Assembly: GCF_000359125.1 (NCBI RefSeq)
Contig: NZ_CAAF010000073.1
Span: forward strand, 1-64,000
DNA: 64,000 bases
Source: Mesorhizobium sp. STM 4661
GTDB taxonomy: Bacteria; Pseudomonadota; Alphaproteobacteria; Rhizobiales; Rhizobiaceae
Reading direction: 5' to 3'
The notes beneath the pieces were generated by a model, which searched no databases, was not told the DNA's origin, and saw nothing but the letters and a program-made list of their open reading frames with translations. Position 1 is the first letter of the stretch. The number at the start of each line of letters is the position of its first letter. A program made the translations under genes and the position numbers. Shown piece by piece: positions 41,968 to 50,680 of the stretch.

Positions 41968-42321
41968 TCAGCCGACCCTGACGACGAAGTGCTTGGTCAC
42001 CGGCTCGATGATCTTCCACGTTCCCCTGAAATCGGCTTCGACCACGAAGGCATCGCCAGGGCCGACTTCGACGGGCGCGCCGCCATCGGGCGTGATGACG
42101 ATGCGGCCCGAGATCATGTGCACGAATTCGTAATCGGTATAGGTCGCGTGATAGGTGCCGGGGGTGGCCTGCCAGGTTCCCGACATGACCTTGCCGTCTT
42201 CGGTGGTGTGCTGGACGGCGGTCTTCATGGTCGGGTTGCCGTCGACCACGATCCAGCCCGCGAGGTCGCCGGCCTCGGCGTTTTCGACGGCGCCAAATTT
42301 GAGGATGGTCTGGTCTGTCAT
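41968..42321 (-). CDS. Cupin domain protein (DUF861/EutQ-like)
   Basis: 117 residues from ATG 42321 (TDQTILKFGAVENAEAGDLA). Cupin motifs: GTWQATPGTYHATYTDYEFV with His and Tyr, HMISGRIVITPDGGAPVEVG, then DAFVVEADFRGTWKIIEPVT. One small beta-barrel, a size and sequence type often acting on ureidoglycolate-like or sugar compounds, but the specific role is unknown. A frame up to 42390 exists but has no better start. Confidence 0.85.
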   Translation of the reverse strand: MTDQTILKFGAVENAEAGDLAGWIVVDGNPTMKTAVQHTTEDGKVMSGTWQATPGTYHATYTDYEFVHMISGRIVITPDGGAPVEVGPGDAFVVEADFRGTWKIIEPVTKHFVVRVG

Positions 42322-42590
42322 GGTCGGGCTCCATTTGAACTGCGCCGGCATTGGCTGCCGGTCAATAGCCGATGCCCCGGACATCGGCAACGCGAATGCC
42401 CGGCCTTCGCACTGGCGGCGGTCCGCTCGACCTTGCCGCCATCATCGTCGCGTTTTCGCGCCGCGATGGTGCCGACACGACGCCGGGGCACCTTCTTGAA
42501 GGCCGGTTGAAGCGTAATTACATCAATAGTTAAGCGTGCATTTGCACGCGAATATCGTGCTTTGTTCAAGCTTCATCTGTGGAGGTTGTC

Positions 42591-42947
42591 ATGGCAAACC
42601 TGATGGAAGGGAAGAAGGCCCAGGATTGGATCAATCTGGTCCTTGCGATCTGCCTGTTCATCTCACCCTGGATCGTCGGCTTCGTTACGGAAGCCAATCC
42701 TGCGTGGAACGCCTGGATTTCGGGCATTGTGCTCGGTGCCCTGGCGCTTGCCGCGCTCTCGGCATTCGCCGAGTGGGAAGAGTGGCTGAACCTTGTTGTA
42801 GGGCTCTGGCTGATCGTCTCGCCCTGGTTGCTCGGCTTCGCCGCGAGCGTCAACGCGATGGGGACCCATGTGGTCCTCGGCGTGCTGGTCGTCGCCGCTT
42901 CGGCCTGGGCAGTCTGGGACTTCCGTCACCCGCACGCGCACGCGTGA
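42591..42947 (+). CDS. SPW repeat membrane protein
   Basis: 118 residues from ATG 42591, GGAGG five bases before. Two copies of the SPW unit: DWINLVLAICLFISPWIVGF and EWLNLVVGLWLIVSPWLLGF, each a helix ending in Ser-Pro-Trp. Four membrane helices in all; a short His-rich end (FRHPHAHA). The family's role is unknown; it often sits with other stress-type membrane proteins in rhizobia. Confidence 0.9.
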   Translation: MANLMEGKKAQDWINLVLAICLFISPWIVGFVTEANPAWNAWISGIVLGALALAALSAFAEWEEWLNLVVGLWLIVSPWLLGFAASVNAMGTHVVLGVLVVAASAWAVWDFRHPHAHA

Positions 42948-42999
42948 TGGGTGCCAACTGAGAGGAGGAGCCCGGCGCGCGAGCGACTGGCTCCTCTGA

Positions 43000-43068
43000 T
43001 GCATGTCGCGCAAAAGCATGCCCACGGGCTTGAACCGAGGGTGTGCAGCGGTTTTGCGATAACGACAT
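43000..43068. repeat. Interspersed repeat family D, copy 1
   Basis: Inverted ends GCATGTCG and CGACATGC enclose a block with CGGGCTTGAACCGAGGGTG and GTGCAGCGGTTTTG. Other copies: 45214-45288 and 59722-59766. Fills much of the gap 42948-43239, which shows no other gene. Confidence 0.85.
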
Positions 43069-43239
43069 GCATAAAGCAACAACCTAAAGCCCGGACAGAT
43101 ATGCAGGTTGCGTCGGCCGACGCTGCCCAAAACCTCCCTCTATGTTGCACTGCGTTAGATTTGTTGCATTGCGGTATCGACACATAGAGTCGAGGTTCTG
43201 CAACGGGTGGGCTGTCAACGACCAACACGGGGGTTCGTC

Positions 43240-45207
43240 GTGTCAGCATCGTTCCGGCCTGATATCGAAGGGCTGCGGGCGCTCGCGGTGTCGGGCGTCA
43301 TTGCGTTCCATTTCGGCCTGTCGGATCTGCCGGGCGGCTTCACCGGCGTCGACATCTTCTTCGTCATCTCCGGCTATCTGATCACCGGCCAGTTGCTGCG
43401 GGAAATCGACGACACCGGCAGGCTGGACCTGTGGCGCTTCTACGCCCGGCGCGCCAGGCGCCTGCTGCCGGCCTCGCTGTTCGTCATCCTCGCCACGCTT
43501 GTCGCCGGCTATTTCATCCTGGCGCCGGAGGAACAGTCGCTCTATTCGAAAGGCGCCATGTTCGCGTCGGCCTATGCGATCAATTTCTGGCTGATCCGCT
43601 GGTCGTTCGACTATTTCGCCCCGGATGCGGCGAACAACCCCTTCATCCACTTCTGGTCACTCTCGGTCGAGGAGCAGTTCTATCTCGCCTGGCCGGCGCT
43701 GCTGCTGCTTGCCGCCTGGCTGCGCCCGGGCAGGCGCGCGGCAATCCTGGTGATCGGCCTCGCCGGCGTGGTGTCGTTCGCCGTCTGCGCCTGGCTGACG
43801 GAAATATCGCAGCCCTGGGCCTTCTATTTCTCGCCGCTCAGGGCCTGGGAATTCGCGGCCGGCGGCCTGGCGACGATGGCGCCGGCAGGATTCTGGCGGC
43901 AGCGCCCGCAACTTGGCGCGGCATGCGGATGGCTTGGCCTGGCGCTGATCGCCGGCGCCTATCTGATCTTCAGCGAGGATGCCCCCTTTCCCGGCGTGAT
44001 GGCGCTGGTGCCGGTGGCCGGCGCCGTGCTGTTGCTGCTGAGCGGCTCGGGCAATATGCAAAAAGGGCCGAGCGCCGTGCTGTCACTGCCGCCTCTGCAA
44101 TGGCTGGGAAAGCTTTCCTATTCGCTCTATCTCTGGCACTGGCCGGTCATCGTCTATGCCGCGATGATGGTTCCGGAGCTGTCGCTTGCCGATCGGCTCG
44201 GCTGTCTGGCGCTGACGCTGGCGCTGTCGATCTTCACCTATAATTTCATCGAAAACCCGATCCGCCGCAATGGCTGGCTAATGGCCAATGCGGCGCGGGC
44301 GCTGGTGCCGGCCGTCCTCCTGACCGGCACCGGCGTCGCAGCAGCTTACGCCAATGCGCGTCTTGCCGTGCACGATATCGACCCCCAACAGCGTATCATC
44401 GCCGAAAGCGCCGCACTGCCCTCCACCGCGCGCGCCGGGGGCTGCATTCTCGACTTCGAGGATGTCACGCCAAAACCCTGCGTGTTCGGCCCGAGAAACG
44501 CCGAAGGCTCAATCGCGCTGTTCGGCGATTCGCATGCCGACCACTGGTCGACGCCGCTGATCGCGGCTGCCGAAAAACACAACTACCGGGTCCTCACCTG
44601 GCTCAAATCCTCCTGCCGGGCCTCTCAATTGACGATCTGGGTCACCAAGCTGAAGCGCGACTACACCGAGTGCGACCAATGGCGCGCGCAGTCGATCAAG
44701 GAGATCATCGCCGCGCGGCCGAGCCTGGTGGTGATCTCGGAGATCGCGCTGGCGAGCTCGCGCAAGATGTCGCCCAACGCCAAAGTATCCGACAGCCAGG
44801 ATGCGGAATGGCGCGCCGGCCTGCGCGCCACGATCGAGGCGTTCAGCCAGGCCGGGCTGAAGGTCGCCTTCATCCGCGACGTGCCCTTCAACGACGAGCA
44901 GGTCGACACCTGCGTGGCCCGCGCGCTGTGGCGAGGGCAAACACCGTCGCTGTGCGACCAGACGCGGGCCTACGCCGCCAACGACGCGGCCGCCGCGGTG
45001 GAGCGCGACATCGTGCGCTCGATACCGAACGCCAGTTATGTCGACATGACCGACCAGTTCTGCGACGCCCAGACCTGCCGCGTCTTCATCGGCGGCAGAC
45101 TGGCCTACCGCGACCGCCACCACATGGCGACACCCTTTGCGCGGACGCTGGAAAGGCCGCTCGAGCGCGCGCTGTTCTCCAACATGGTGACCGCTGCCGT
45201 GAAGTGA
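43240..45207 (+). CDS. O-antigen-type acyltransferase with SGNH domain
   Basis: 655 residues from GTG 43240 (SASFRPDIEGLRALAVSGVI). An N-terminal acyltransferase_3 membrane domain (about ten helices: FHFGLSDLPGGFTGVDIFFV, ARRARRLLPASLFVILATL, HFWSLSVEEQFYLAWPALLL) leads to an SGNH hydrolase-like domain at about 410-640 (SIALFGDSHADHWSTPLIAA and, later, YRDRHHMATPFARTL with the Asp-His). This OafA-type layout adds acetyl groups to LPS or exopolysaccharide from the periplasmic side. A start at 43207 is less likely. Confidence 0.92.
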   Translation: MSASFRPDIEGLRALAVSGVIAFHFGLSDLPGGFTGVDIFFVISGYLITGQLLREIDDTGRLDLWRFYARRARRLLPASLFVILATLVAGYFILAPEEQSLYSKGAMFASAYAINFWLIRWSFDYFAPDAANNPFIHFWSLSVEEQFYLAWPALLLLAAWLRPGRRAAILVIGLAGVVSFAVCAWLTEISQPWAFYFSPLRAWEFAAGGLATMAPAGFWRQRPQLGAACGWLGLALIAGAYLIFSEDAPFPGVMALVPVAGAVLLLLSGSGNMQKGPSAVLSLPPLQWLGKLSYSLYLWHWPVIVYAAMMVPELSLADRLGCLALTLALSIFTYNFIENPIRRNGWLMANAARALVPAVLLTGTGVAAAYANARLAVHDIDPQQRIIAESAALPSTARAGGCILDFEDVTPKPCVFGPRNAEGSIALFGDSHADHWSTPLIAAAEKHNYRVLTWLKSSCRASQLTIWVTKLKRDYTECDQWRAQSIKEIIAARPSLVVISEIALASSRKMSPNAKVSDSQDAEWRAGLRATIEAFSQAGLKVAFIRDVPFNDEQVDTCVARALWRGQTPSLCDQTRAYAANDAAAAVERDIVRSIPNASYVDMTDQFCDAQTCRVFIGGRLAYRDRHHMATPFARTLERPLERALFSNMVTAAVK

Positions 45208-45213
45208 GCCAAT

Positions 45214-45288
45214 GCATGTCGCCCAAAAGCATGCCCTCGGGCTCGAACCGAGGGTGTGCAGCGGTTTTGGGACAACGACATGCATAAC
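45214..45288. repeat. Interspersed repeat family D, copy 2
   Basis: ATGCATGTCG at the left and CGACATGCAT at the right, with CCTCGGGCTCGAACCGAGGG and GTGCAGCGGTTTTG between; about 90 percent identical to copy 1. It begins 6 bp after the acyltransferase stop and may end that transcript. Confidence 0.88.
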
Positions 45289-45325
45289 AGACCTAAAGCG
45301 CGACGCGCTTTAAGCGCCCACTCCG

Positions 45326-45544
45326 CTACGCCACGTCTTCCTCGTCCGGCGTCTCGAGCAGCTCGATCAGTGCCGCCACCCTCGCCGACGGCAGGTGACG
45401 GCCTTCGTTCACCAGCGCCTCCTCGGCGCCGATCCAGGCAAAGGCCTCGCGCAGTTCCTCGATCGTCGCGCCGGTCGAGACGATGTCGGCGATGACGGCC
45501 TCGTCGACCGGTCCCAGCACCGAAATGATGTCGTCGCGTGTCAT
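45326..45544 (-). CDS. Small acidic hypothetical protein
   Basis: 72 residues from ATG 45544 with GGAGGTGAGC before it. TRDDIISVLGPVDEAVIADI, VSTGATIEELREAFAWIGAE and ALVNEGRHLPSARVAALIEL then an acidic end (ETPDEEDVA). Predicted all-helical. Compact family seen in rhizobia as hypothetical. The upstream frame to 45868 is not protein-like. Confidence 0.7.
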   Translation of the reverse strand: MTRDDIISVLGPVDEAVIADIVSTGATIEELREAFAWIGAEEALVNEGRHLPSARVAALIELLETPDEEDVA

Positions 45545-45736
45545 GCTCACCTCCATGTGGGTCATCTCCATGGGACAGTGCCGGGAACCGGCATCCTGCA
45601 AGCTGGCAACACAGGGGAATCTGGGGCTTGTGGCGCGGCCGGCAATAAGCGGAGCGAAATTGCCGGGTGGGCGTGAGCGGATCGGCCAGAGGCTCGGCGG
45701 CGCGAACTGACCTCTGCTTGCCGAATTGCCGGACGG

Positions 45737-45764
45737 AAAATGGCGGCCGAAAGCCCGCCATTTT
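45737..45764. terminator. Ten-pair hairpin with A and T flanks, terminator-like
   Basis: AAAATGGCGG, an 8-base loop, CCGCCATTTT, then CTTTG. The AT-rich outer pairs make it a possible terminator on either strand. No plus-strand gene lies upstream within 500 bp, and the next gene begins at 45867, so it may end an unseen transcript from 45566-45736. Confidence 0.55.
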
Positions 45765-45866
45765 CTTTGTCGGACCAGGCAGCAACCCGAAATCTGCGAG
45801 GCACGCACTTCACCGAATTGACGATCCCTGCTACGGGCGGCTTCCCGTTGTGGCCTGGAAATTCGC

Positions 45867-46469
45867 ATGAAGCCTTTCAGATATCTGCTTGCGGCCTGTC
45901 TGCTGGCGCCGCCGGTTGCCCAGGCGCAGACGGCACAGTGGAAGCCGATCGAGAAGGTGGAGACTTACGCCATTTCGGGGCAGACCGGCCCGGAGCTCTA
46001 TGCCTCGATCGGCGAGCGCGGCCCAACGATCGGCAAGGGCAAGGCCCGCGCCATCGCGTACACCAATTTCAAGCTGACCTGGGTCAGGGACTATCAACCG
46101 CGCGGCGATGCCTGCGTGCTGGCTTCGGCCCGGCCGAAGCTCATCATCACCTACACCTTGCCGAAACCCTCCAAACCGCTACCGGCTACGGTCCAGAAGA
46201 GCTGGGAGGTTTTTGCCGCCGGCATCGCCGCCCACGAAAAGGTGCATGGCGAGGCCATCGCCGACATGGTGCGTCAGATCGAAGCCGTGAGCGTCGGCCT
46301 TACAGTGCCCGGCGACCCCGGCTGCAAGAAGATCAGGACCGAGCTGACCCGGCGGCTCTCCGAACTCTCCCAGACCCAGCGTCAGGCAAGCCGCGAGTTC
46401 GACCGCGTCGAATTCGGCCAGGGCGGCAACATGCAGCGGCTGATCGTCGGTTTGCTGATGGGACGGTAG
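45867..46469 (+). CDS. DUF922 domain secreted protein with HExxH-type site
   Basis: 200 residues with a Sec signal (FRYLLAACLLAPPVAQAQ). Mature opening VETYAISGQTGPELYASIGE and LTWVRDYQPRGDACVLASAR are family blocks; AAGIAAHEKVHGEAIADMVR holds the zinc-protease-like HEKVH motif. Members are predicted metal-dependent periplasmic peptidases. The start is fixed by the leader. Family A repeat follows 20 bp after the stop. Confidence 0.85.
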   Translation: MKPFRYLLAACLLAPPVAQAQTAQWKPIEKVETYAISGQTGPELYASIGERGPTIGKGKARAIAYTNFKLTWVRDYQPRGDACVLASARPKLIITYTLPKPSKPLPATVQKSWEVFAAGIAAHEKVHGEAIADMVRQIEAVSVGLTVPGDPGCKKIRTELTRRLSELSQTQRQASREFDRVEFGQGGNMQRLIVGLLMGR

Positions 46470-46488
46470 TGAGGATGGCGCGAGGCAC

Positions 46489-46645
46489 CCCCCTCTGTCC
46501 TGCCGGACATCTCCCCCTCAAGGGGGGAGATTACGCCTTCGCATCGTTCCGGCCTCAATCGCCGACGTTGAAGGACGACGTGCGGCATTGCGGCCAGCCA
46601 ATCTCCCCCCTTGAGGGGGAGATGCCCGGCAGGGCAGAGGGGGGT
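46489..46645. repeat. Palindromic repeat family A, complete copy
   Basis: CACCCCCCTCTGTCCTGCCG at the left, CTCCCCCCTTGAGGGGGAG and GCCCGGCAGGGCAGAGGGGG at the right, with about 70 bp between. It ends 8 bp before the DUF559 start codon, so it must form part of that gene's 5' leader if the promoter lies farther up. Confidence 0.85.
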
Positions 46646-46653
46646 CGGCGGCG

Positions 46654-47022
46654 ATGACTCACTATCCTGTGCCTCCGGTCAACCGCGGCAATGCGCGCAA
46701 GATGCGCAAGGCGATGACCGACGCCGAACTGAAGCTGTGGAACGAAATCCGAGCGCATCGCCTGATGGGGTTGTCGTTCCGGCGGCAGATGCCGATCGCC
46801 AACTACATCGTCGATTTTGCTTGTCCGGATAAAAAGCTGATCGTCGAACTCGACGGCTCTCAGCATGCCGATGCCCAAGTCGCGAGACTGGATACCGCGC
46901 GAACCGCAAGACTTGAGGCGCTTGGCTGGACCATCCTGCGCTTCTGGAACGACGACGTCCTCCGCGACATCGACAATGTCTGCCAGCACATCGTCATCGA
47001 AGCCGGCATGGACCGATGCTGA
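46654..47022 (+). CDS. DUF559 endonuclease-like protein
   Basis: 122 residues. Vsr/PD-(D/E)xK-type fold: RKAMTDAELKLWNEIRAHRL, LSFRRQMPIANYIVDFACPD and LIVELDGSQHADAQVARLDT (Asp, Glu-x-Asp active-site set), ending GWTILRFWNDDVLRDIDNV. Very common in alphaproteobacteria; probably a DNA nuclease, substrate unknown. ATG 46654 follows directly on the repeat with no strong ribosome site. Confidence 0.85.
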   Translation: MTHYPVPPVNRGNARKMRKAMTDAELKLWNEIRAHRLMGLSFRRQMPIANYIVDFACPDKKLIVELDGSQHADAQVARLDTARTARLEALGWTILRFWNDDVLRDIDNVCQHIVIEAGMDRC

Positions 47023-47025
47023 TTT

Positions 47026-48069
47026 TCACTCCGCCACCGGCGTCCACATCACATCCTCCACCTTGCCCGCCCCCGTCGCCAGCATTACCAGCCGGTCGAA
47101 GCCGAGCGCCGAACCGCTCGCCTGCGGCATGATCGCGAGCGCCGAAAGAAAATCCTCGTCGAGCGGATAGCGCTCGCCATAGATGCGCTGCTTCTCGTCC
47201 ATCTCGATCTGGAAACGCCGGCGCTGCTCGGCGGCGTCGGTCAGTTCGCCGAAGGCGTTGGCGAGTTCCACCCCGCAGCAATAGAGCTCAAAGCGCTCGG
47301 CCACCCTTGCGTCCTCCACACCCGGCCGGGCGAGCGCTGCCTCGGAGATCGGATAGCCGTAAAGGATGGTGGCGCGGCCCTGCCCCAGCATCGGCTCGAT
47401 CTTTTCCACCATCACGCGGCTGAACAGATCGGCCCAATTGTCGTCGGGCGCGGTGCGCAAACCCGCCTGGACCAGCGCTGCGTGCAACGCCTCGCGATCC
47501 GTACTCCCGTCCGCCCCCACCGTGGCGAGCAGGTCGATACCGGCATGGCGTGCAAAAGCATCAGTGACGCTCACCCGCTCCGGCTCGGCGAACGGATCGG
47601 CTTCGCGGCCGCGAAAGACGAAACGCCTGGCGCCCGCCTGCTCCGCTGCCAGCGCGACAAGCCCGGCGCAATCCTGCATCAGGCTCTCGTAGGGTTCATC
47701 AGCCCGGTACCATTCGAGCATGGTGAAGGACGGATGATGCAAGGGGCCGCGTTCGCGGTTGCGATAGACGGCGCCGAGGCTGAACAGCCGCTTCTCGCCG
47801 GCGGCGAGCAGCTTCTTGCAGGCGAATTCCGGCGAGGTGTGGAGATAGAGCGGCTGGCGAGTGCCATCCGTCCCGATCGCCTCGGTGGCGAAGGCCGACA
47901 GATGCGCCTCGTTGCCGGGCGAGATCTGCAATGCCACGGCCTCGACCTCGACGAAATCGCGCCGCGCAAACCAGTCGCGAAAGGCGGCGGCGATCCGGTT
48001 GCGCAGGATCAGCCGCGGCCGGCGGTCGGCATGGACATCGGGCGTCCACCAGGGTGAAGCGCCGGTCAT
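47026..48069 (-). CDS. epmA: EF-P--(R)-beta-lysine ligase EpmA
   Basis: Lysyl-tRNA-synthetase-like enzyme that attaches beta-lysine to elongation factor P. 347 residues from ATG 48069 without the tRNA anticodon domain, normal for EpmA (GenX/PoxA). Class II motifs: FVEVEAVALQISPGNEAHLS, YLHTSPEFACKKLLAAGEKR, VYRNRERGPLHHPSFTMLEW (motif 2) and GSALGFDRLVMLATGAG (motif 3). Divergent from efp, 135 bp apart, which confirms the target. epmB (lysine aminomutase) is not in the window. Confidence 0.94.
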   Translation of the reverse strand: MTGASPWWTPDVHADRRPRLILRNRIAAAFRDWFARRDFVEVEAVALQISPGNEAHLSAFATEAIGTDGTRQPLYLHTSPEFACKKLLAAGEKRLFSLGAVYRNRERGPLHHPSFTMLEWYRADEPYESLMQDCAGLVALAAEQAGARRFVFRGREADPFAEPERVSVTDAFARHAGIDLLATVGADGSTDREALHAALVQAGLRTAPDDNWADLFSRVMVEKIEPMLGQGRATILYGYPISEAALARPGVEDARVAERFELYCCGVELANAFGELTDAAEQRRRFQIEMDEKQRIYGERYPLDEDFLSALAIMPQASGSALGFDRLVMLATGAGKVEDVMWTPVAE

Positions 48070-48204
48070 GCGCAGCGGATTTGCACAGAAGGCTGGCGGT
48101 TCAAGCCAAGATGCGCTAGGGCGACGGCTCGCGCGGCCGATTTGCGCCGATCAACCGTTTCAGGCCGGCAAGGCCAACGAACCAAAGCAGGATTGAAAAT
48201 CGTG

Positions 48205-48771
48205 GTGAAGGTCATCGCCAGTTCCCTACGCAAAGGCAACGTCGTCGATAAGGACGGCAAGCTTTATGTGATCCTCTTTGCCGAAAACATCCACCCTGGC
48301 AAGGGCACGCCGGTGACCCAGCTCGACATGCGCCGCATCGCCGACGGGGTGAAGGTATCGGAGCGCTACCGCACCACCGAGCAGGTCGAGCGCGCCTATG
48401 TCGAGGAGCGCGAGCACACCTTCCTCTATCATGACGCCGAAGGCTTCCATTTCATGAACCCGGAAAGCTACGACCAGGTCGCGGTGCCCGAAAGCGTGGT
48501 CGGCGACATGGCGCCCTATCTCTCCGAAGGCATGGCCGTGCAGGTCTCGCAGCACAATGGCATCGCGATATCGCTGGTGCTGCCGCAGCGCGCCACTTTC
48601 GAAGTGGTCGACACCGAGCCGGTGACCAAGGGCCAGACAGCATCTTCGTCCTACAAGCCGGCCACGCTCTCCAACGGCGTGCGCACCACAGTGCCCCCCC
48701 ACATCTCAGCCGGCACGCGGGTTGTGGTGATGACGGCCGATGGGGCTTATGTGGAGCGCGCTAAGGATTAG
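48205..48771 (+). CDS. efp: Elongation factor P
   Basis: Relieves ribosome stalling at proline runs. 188 residues with three beta-barrel domains. GTG 48205 gives KVIASSLRKGNVVDKDGKLY; a GTG one codon earlier (48202) is possible. The modifiable Lys lies in the loop ENIHPGKGTPVTQLDMRR. The C-terminal end SAGTRVVVMTADGAYVERAK is typical. Divergent from the epmA gene whose product modifies it. Confidence 0.94.
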   Translation: MKVIASSLRKGNVVDKDGKLYVILFAENIHPGKGTPVTQLDMRRIADGVKVSERYRTTEQVERAYVEEREHTFLYHDAEGFHFMNPESYDQVAVPESVVGDMAPYLSEGMAVQVSQHNGIAISLVLPQRATFEVVDTEPVTKGQTASSSYKPATLSNGVRTTVPPHISAGTRVVVMTADGAYVERAKD

Positions 48772-48802
48772 AGGGGCTGGCGTTGTTAGGCTGGCTCCGC
48801 CA

Positions 48803-49822
48803 TCAGTGCACCGCCCCGGCAAACGCCTCTCGGTGGTGAGCCAGGAACGCTGGGTGCGGCCACAGCTTTCGATCCGATGGCAGATGCAAACCTTGATGTT
48901 CCGGGCGGAAGAGATTCCTCAACTCACCAGGCACCCGGTTGTGCGCGACCAGAAGTCGATGGTTCTCATCTATCGAGATGAGGTGCCGGTCGAAGAGCCA
49001 GTGCACGGTCGCCGATAGCGCGATACCGTTCTGGACAACGTCCGGACCACCGACCGTAACCGGTTTGATATGGGCCGCCTGAACCTCGGCCCTGCCGCCA
49101 CCGTTAATGATACGCAGGCCTGTGACGGCGCATTTGTCTTCGTAAGCTCGGCAGACTTCCAAGCGAAAGGCGGCGTCACGGATTTTTCGGTTCAGCAATA
49201 TCTGCTCGACGCGGCGATCGACGGTCTCGGCAAAACCGGGTTGTATCGGCAAAGGCATGTCCAGAGGCACAATATCGAGATCAAGTTTCTTGGCATTGGA
49301 GGGATCGAGCGTCTCGCTAAGGCCAAACAGCACGATATCGTCGAAGTCCTCCGTAAGGATCGGACGCATGGACTTGCCCTGCACAGCTTGACCAACACGG
49401 CTGGGGTTGACGACATCGCGCAATAGGGCCTCCGCATAACGGCCATTCCTGACGAAAGGTACGGGCGTTGGAAATTCGAGATAGTCCGTTACATTCGCAT
49501 AGTAATGGTCAGCCCGCTCAAGGTCCGGTTCGACACTGATCACACGAGCCGCTGCGATATAGGCGCGACGGCCGCCGTTGCGCTGTGGTTCGCGAAAGAG
49601 CACCCAATCACCAACAGCATTTCGAGCGGCGTCCAGATAGTTGCTGCGAGCGGGGAAATGATAGCGACGGGAGATATCATCGTCATAGCCAGAGCCCGGC
49701 TTCACGTCGAAAACGGCTTTCACGATTTCGTCCCTGGACTGCAAAGAGTTTAAGCTTAGCCGGGTTTCGCGCGTAGTGCGAGCCGCGACTCCGTGCAAAG
49801 CTTCCAAGCAGCTCGGAGGCAT
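48803..49822 (-). CDS. HNH endonuclease (HNH_2-type)
   Basis: 339 residues. N-terminal domain KAVFDVKPGSGYDDDISRRY, HFPARSNYLDAARNAVGDWV is that of predicted restriction-type nucleases; the C-terminal HNH part is YEDKCAVTGLRIINGGGRAE, VQAAHIKPVTVGGPDVVQNG, IALSATVHWLFDRHLISI. No methyltransferase lies near, so a solitary nuclease. ATG 49822 has GTGAGGGG directly in front but the family fit begins at about residue 34 (GTG 49723), so the start is uncertain. Confidence 0.82.
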   Translation of the reverse strand: MPPSCLEALHGVAARTTRETRLSLNSLQSRDEIVKAVFDVKPGSGYDDDISRRYHFPARSNYLDAARNAVGDWVLFREPQRNGGRRAYIAAARVISVEPDLERADHYYANVTDYLEFPTPVPFVRNGRYAEALLRDVVNPSRVGQAVQGKSMRPILTEDFDDIVLFGLSETLDPSNAKKLDLDIVPLDMPLPIQPGFAETVDRRVEQILLNRKIRDAAFRLEVCRAYEDKCAVTGLRIINGGGRAEVQAAHIKPVTVGGPDVVQNGIALSATVHWLFDRHLISIDENHRLLVAHNRVPGELRNLFRPEHQGLHLPSDRKLWPHPAFLAHHREAFAGAVH

Positions 49823-49826
49823 CCCC

Positions 49827-50432
49827 TCACCCCACCCGCCTTCCCAGCATCATCCCATAGTGCACGGCCAGCAGATCCAGCCCCACTTTCAGCAGCTTCG
49901 TCACCACATCCCTGCCCTCGCCGGTCTGCTCGGCAACGCTCTTCACCGTTTCGCCCATGCAGCACACTTTCTGCACCACGCCGGCCACTTCCCAGTGCGC
50001 CAGCGCCCTGGTGGCGTTGGCGTGGGCGCGGCCGGCTGAGAGGATACGGTCGGCGACGCCGCCGCCGATACGGCCGCCATCGACGCGCTCGGTCCAGGTC
50101 GTCGGTTTGACGCCGTCCTGCTGCGAGATGCGGAAATCCTCGCGGTAGCGCAGGCCAGCCTCGCGCTGCTGGTGCGACAGCGAGGTGATGCCGGTGAGCG
50201 GATCGATAGTGCGCACCCGCACGATGCCGCCGGTCGAGGTGTAGCCGTCATTGGACACCTCGTAGACGCGACGCGCCTCGGCCGTGCCCGCCGCCAGCCG
50301 CTTGCGGCCGAACCTGTCGTCCTTCAGCGCGAAATCATGGCCGATCTCCTTGCGGATGCGCACCTGCTCGGCCTCGTCCCTGGGCAGCTTCGGTGGCTTG
50401 GCTTTGGCCTTCTGGGCGGTCTTCTTGCTCAT
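49827..50432 (-). CDS. DUF6456-like helix-turn-helix protein
   Basis: 201 residues from ATG 50432 (SKKTAQKAKAKPPKLPRDEA, basic). A mixed middle (NDGYTSTGGIVRVRTIDPLT) leads to the helical end QREAGLRYREDFRISQQDGV, TERVDGGRIGGGVADRILSA, VVQKVCCMGETVKSVAEQTG, EGRDVVTKLLKVGLDLLAVH, which fits DUF6456. DNA-binding is likely from the helix-turn-helix near the C-terminus. Four bases from the HNH gene start, so the two are probably co-transcribed. Confidence 0.7.
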   Translation of the reverse strand: MSKKTAQKAKAKPPKLPRDEAEQVRIRKEIGHDFALKDDRFGRKRLAAGTAEARRVYEVSNDGYTSTGGIVRVRTIDPLTGITSLSHQQREAGLRYREDFRISQQDGVKPTTWTERVDGGRIGGGVADRILSAGRAHANATRALAHWEVAGVVQKVCCMGETVKSVAEQTGEGRDVVTKLLKVGLDLLAVHYGMMLGRRVG

Positions 50433-50470
50433 GGGGTTCGTCCTCGTTGGATTTGCTGGAAGGCAGAACT

Positions 50471-50680
50471 TCCTCGCCCCACGAAGTGGGGAGAGGTGGC
50501 TCGGCGAAGCCGAGACGGAGAGGGGAACAGCGCTGGAGCTGGCGGTCTCATTTGTTGAAAGGGCGGCCTACAGCGGCGAATTCGCGTGGTGTTCCTCATC
50601 CGGTTTTGGCTTCACGAAGGCCCCCTCTCCGTCTCGGCTTCGCCGAGCCACCTCTCCCCCGCGAAAGCGGGGGCGAGGAA
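50471..50680. repeat. Palindromic repeat family C
   Basis: Two inverted arms: 50471-50525 (TCCTCGCCCC, then GAGAGGTGGCTCGGCGAAGC, then GGAGAGGGG) and 50621-50680 (CCCCCTCTCCGTCTCGGCTT, CGCCGAGCCACCTCTCCCCC, GCGAGGAA). The right arm encodes the last residues of the GcrA-like protein. Layout parallels family A. Confidence 0.85.
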
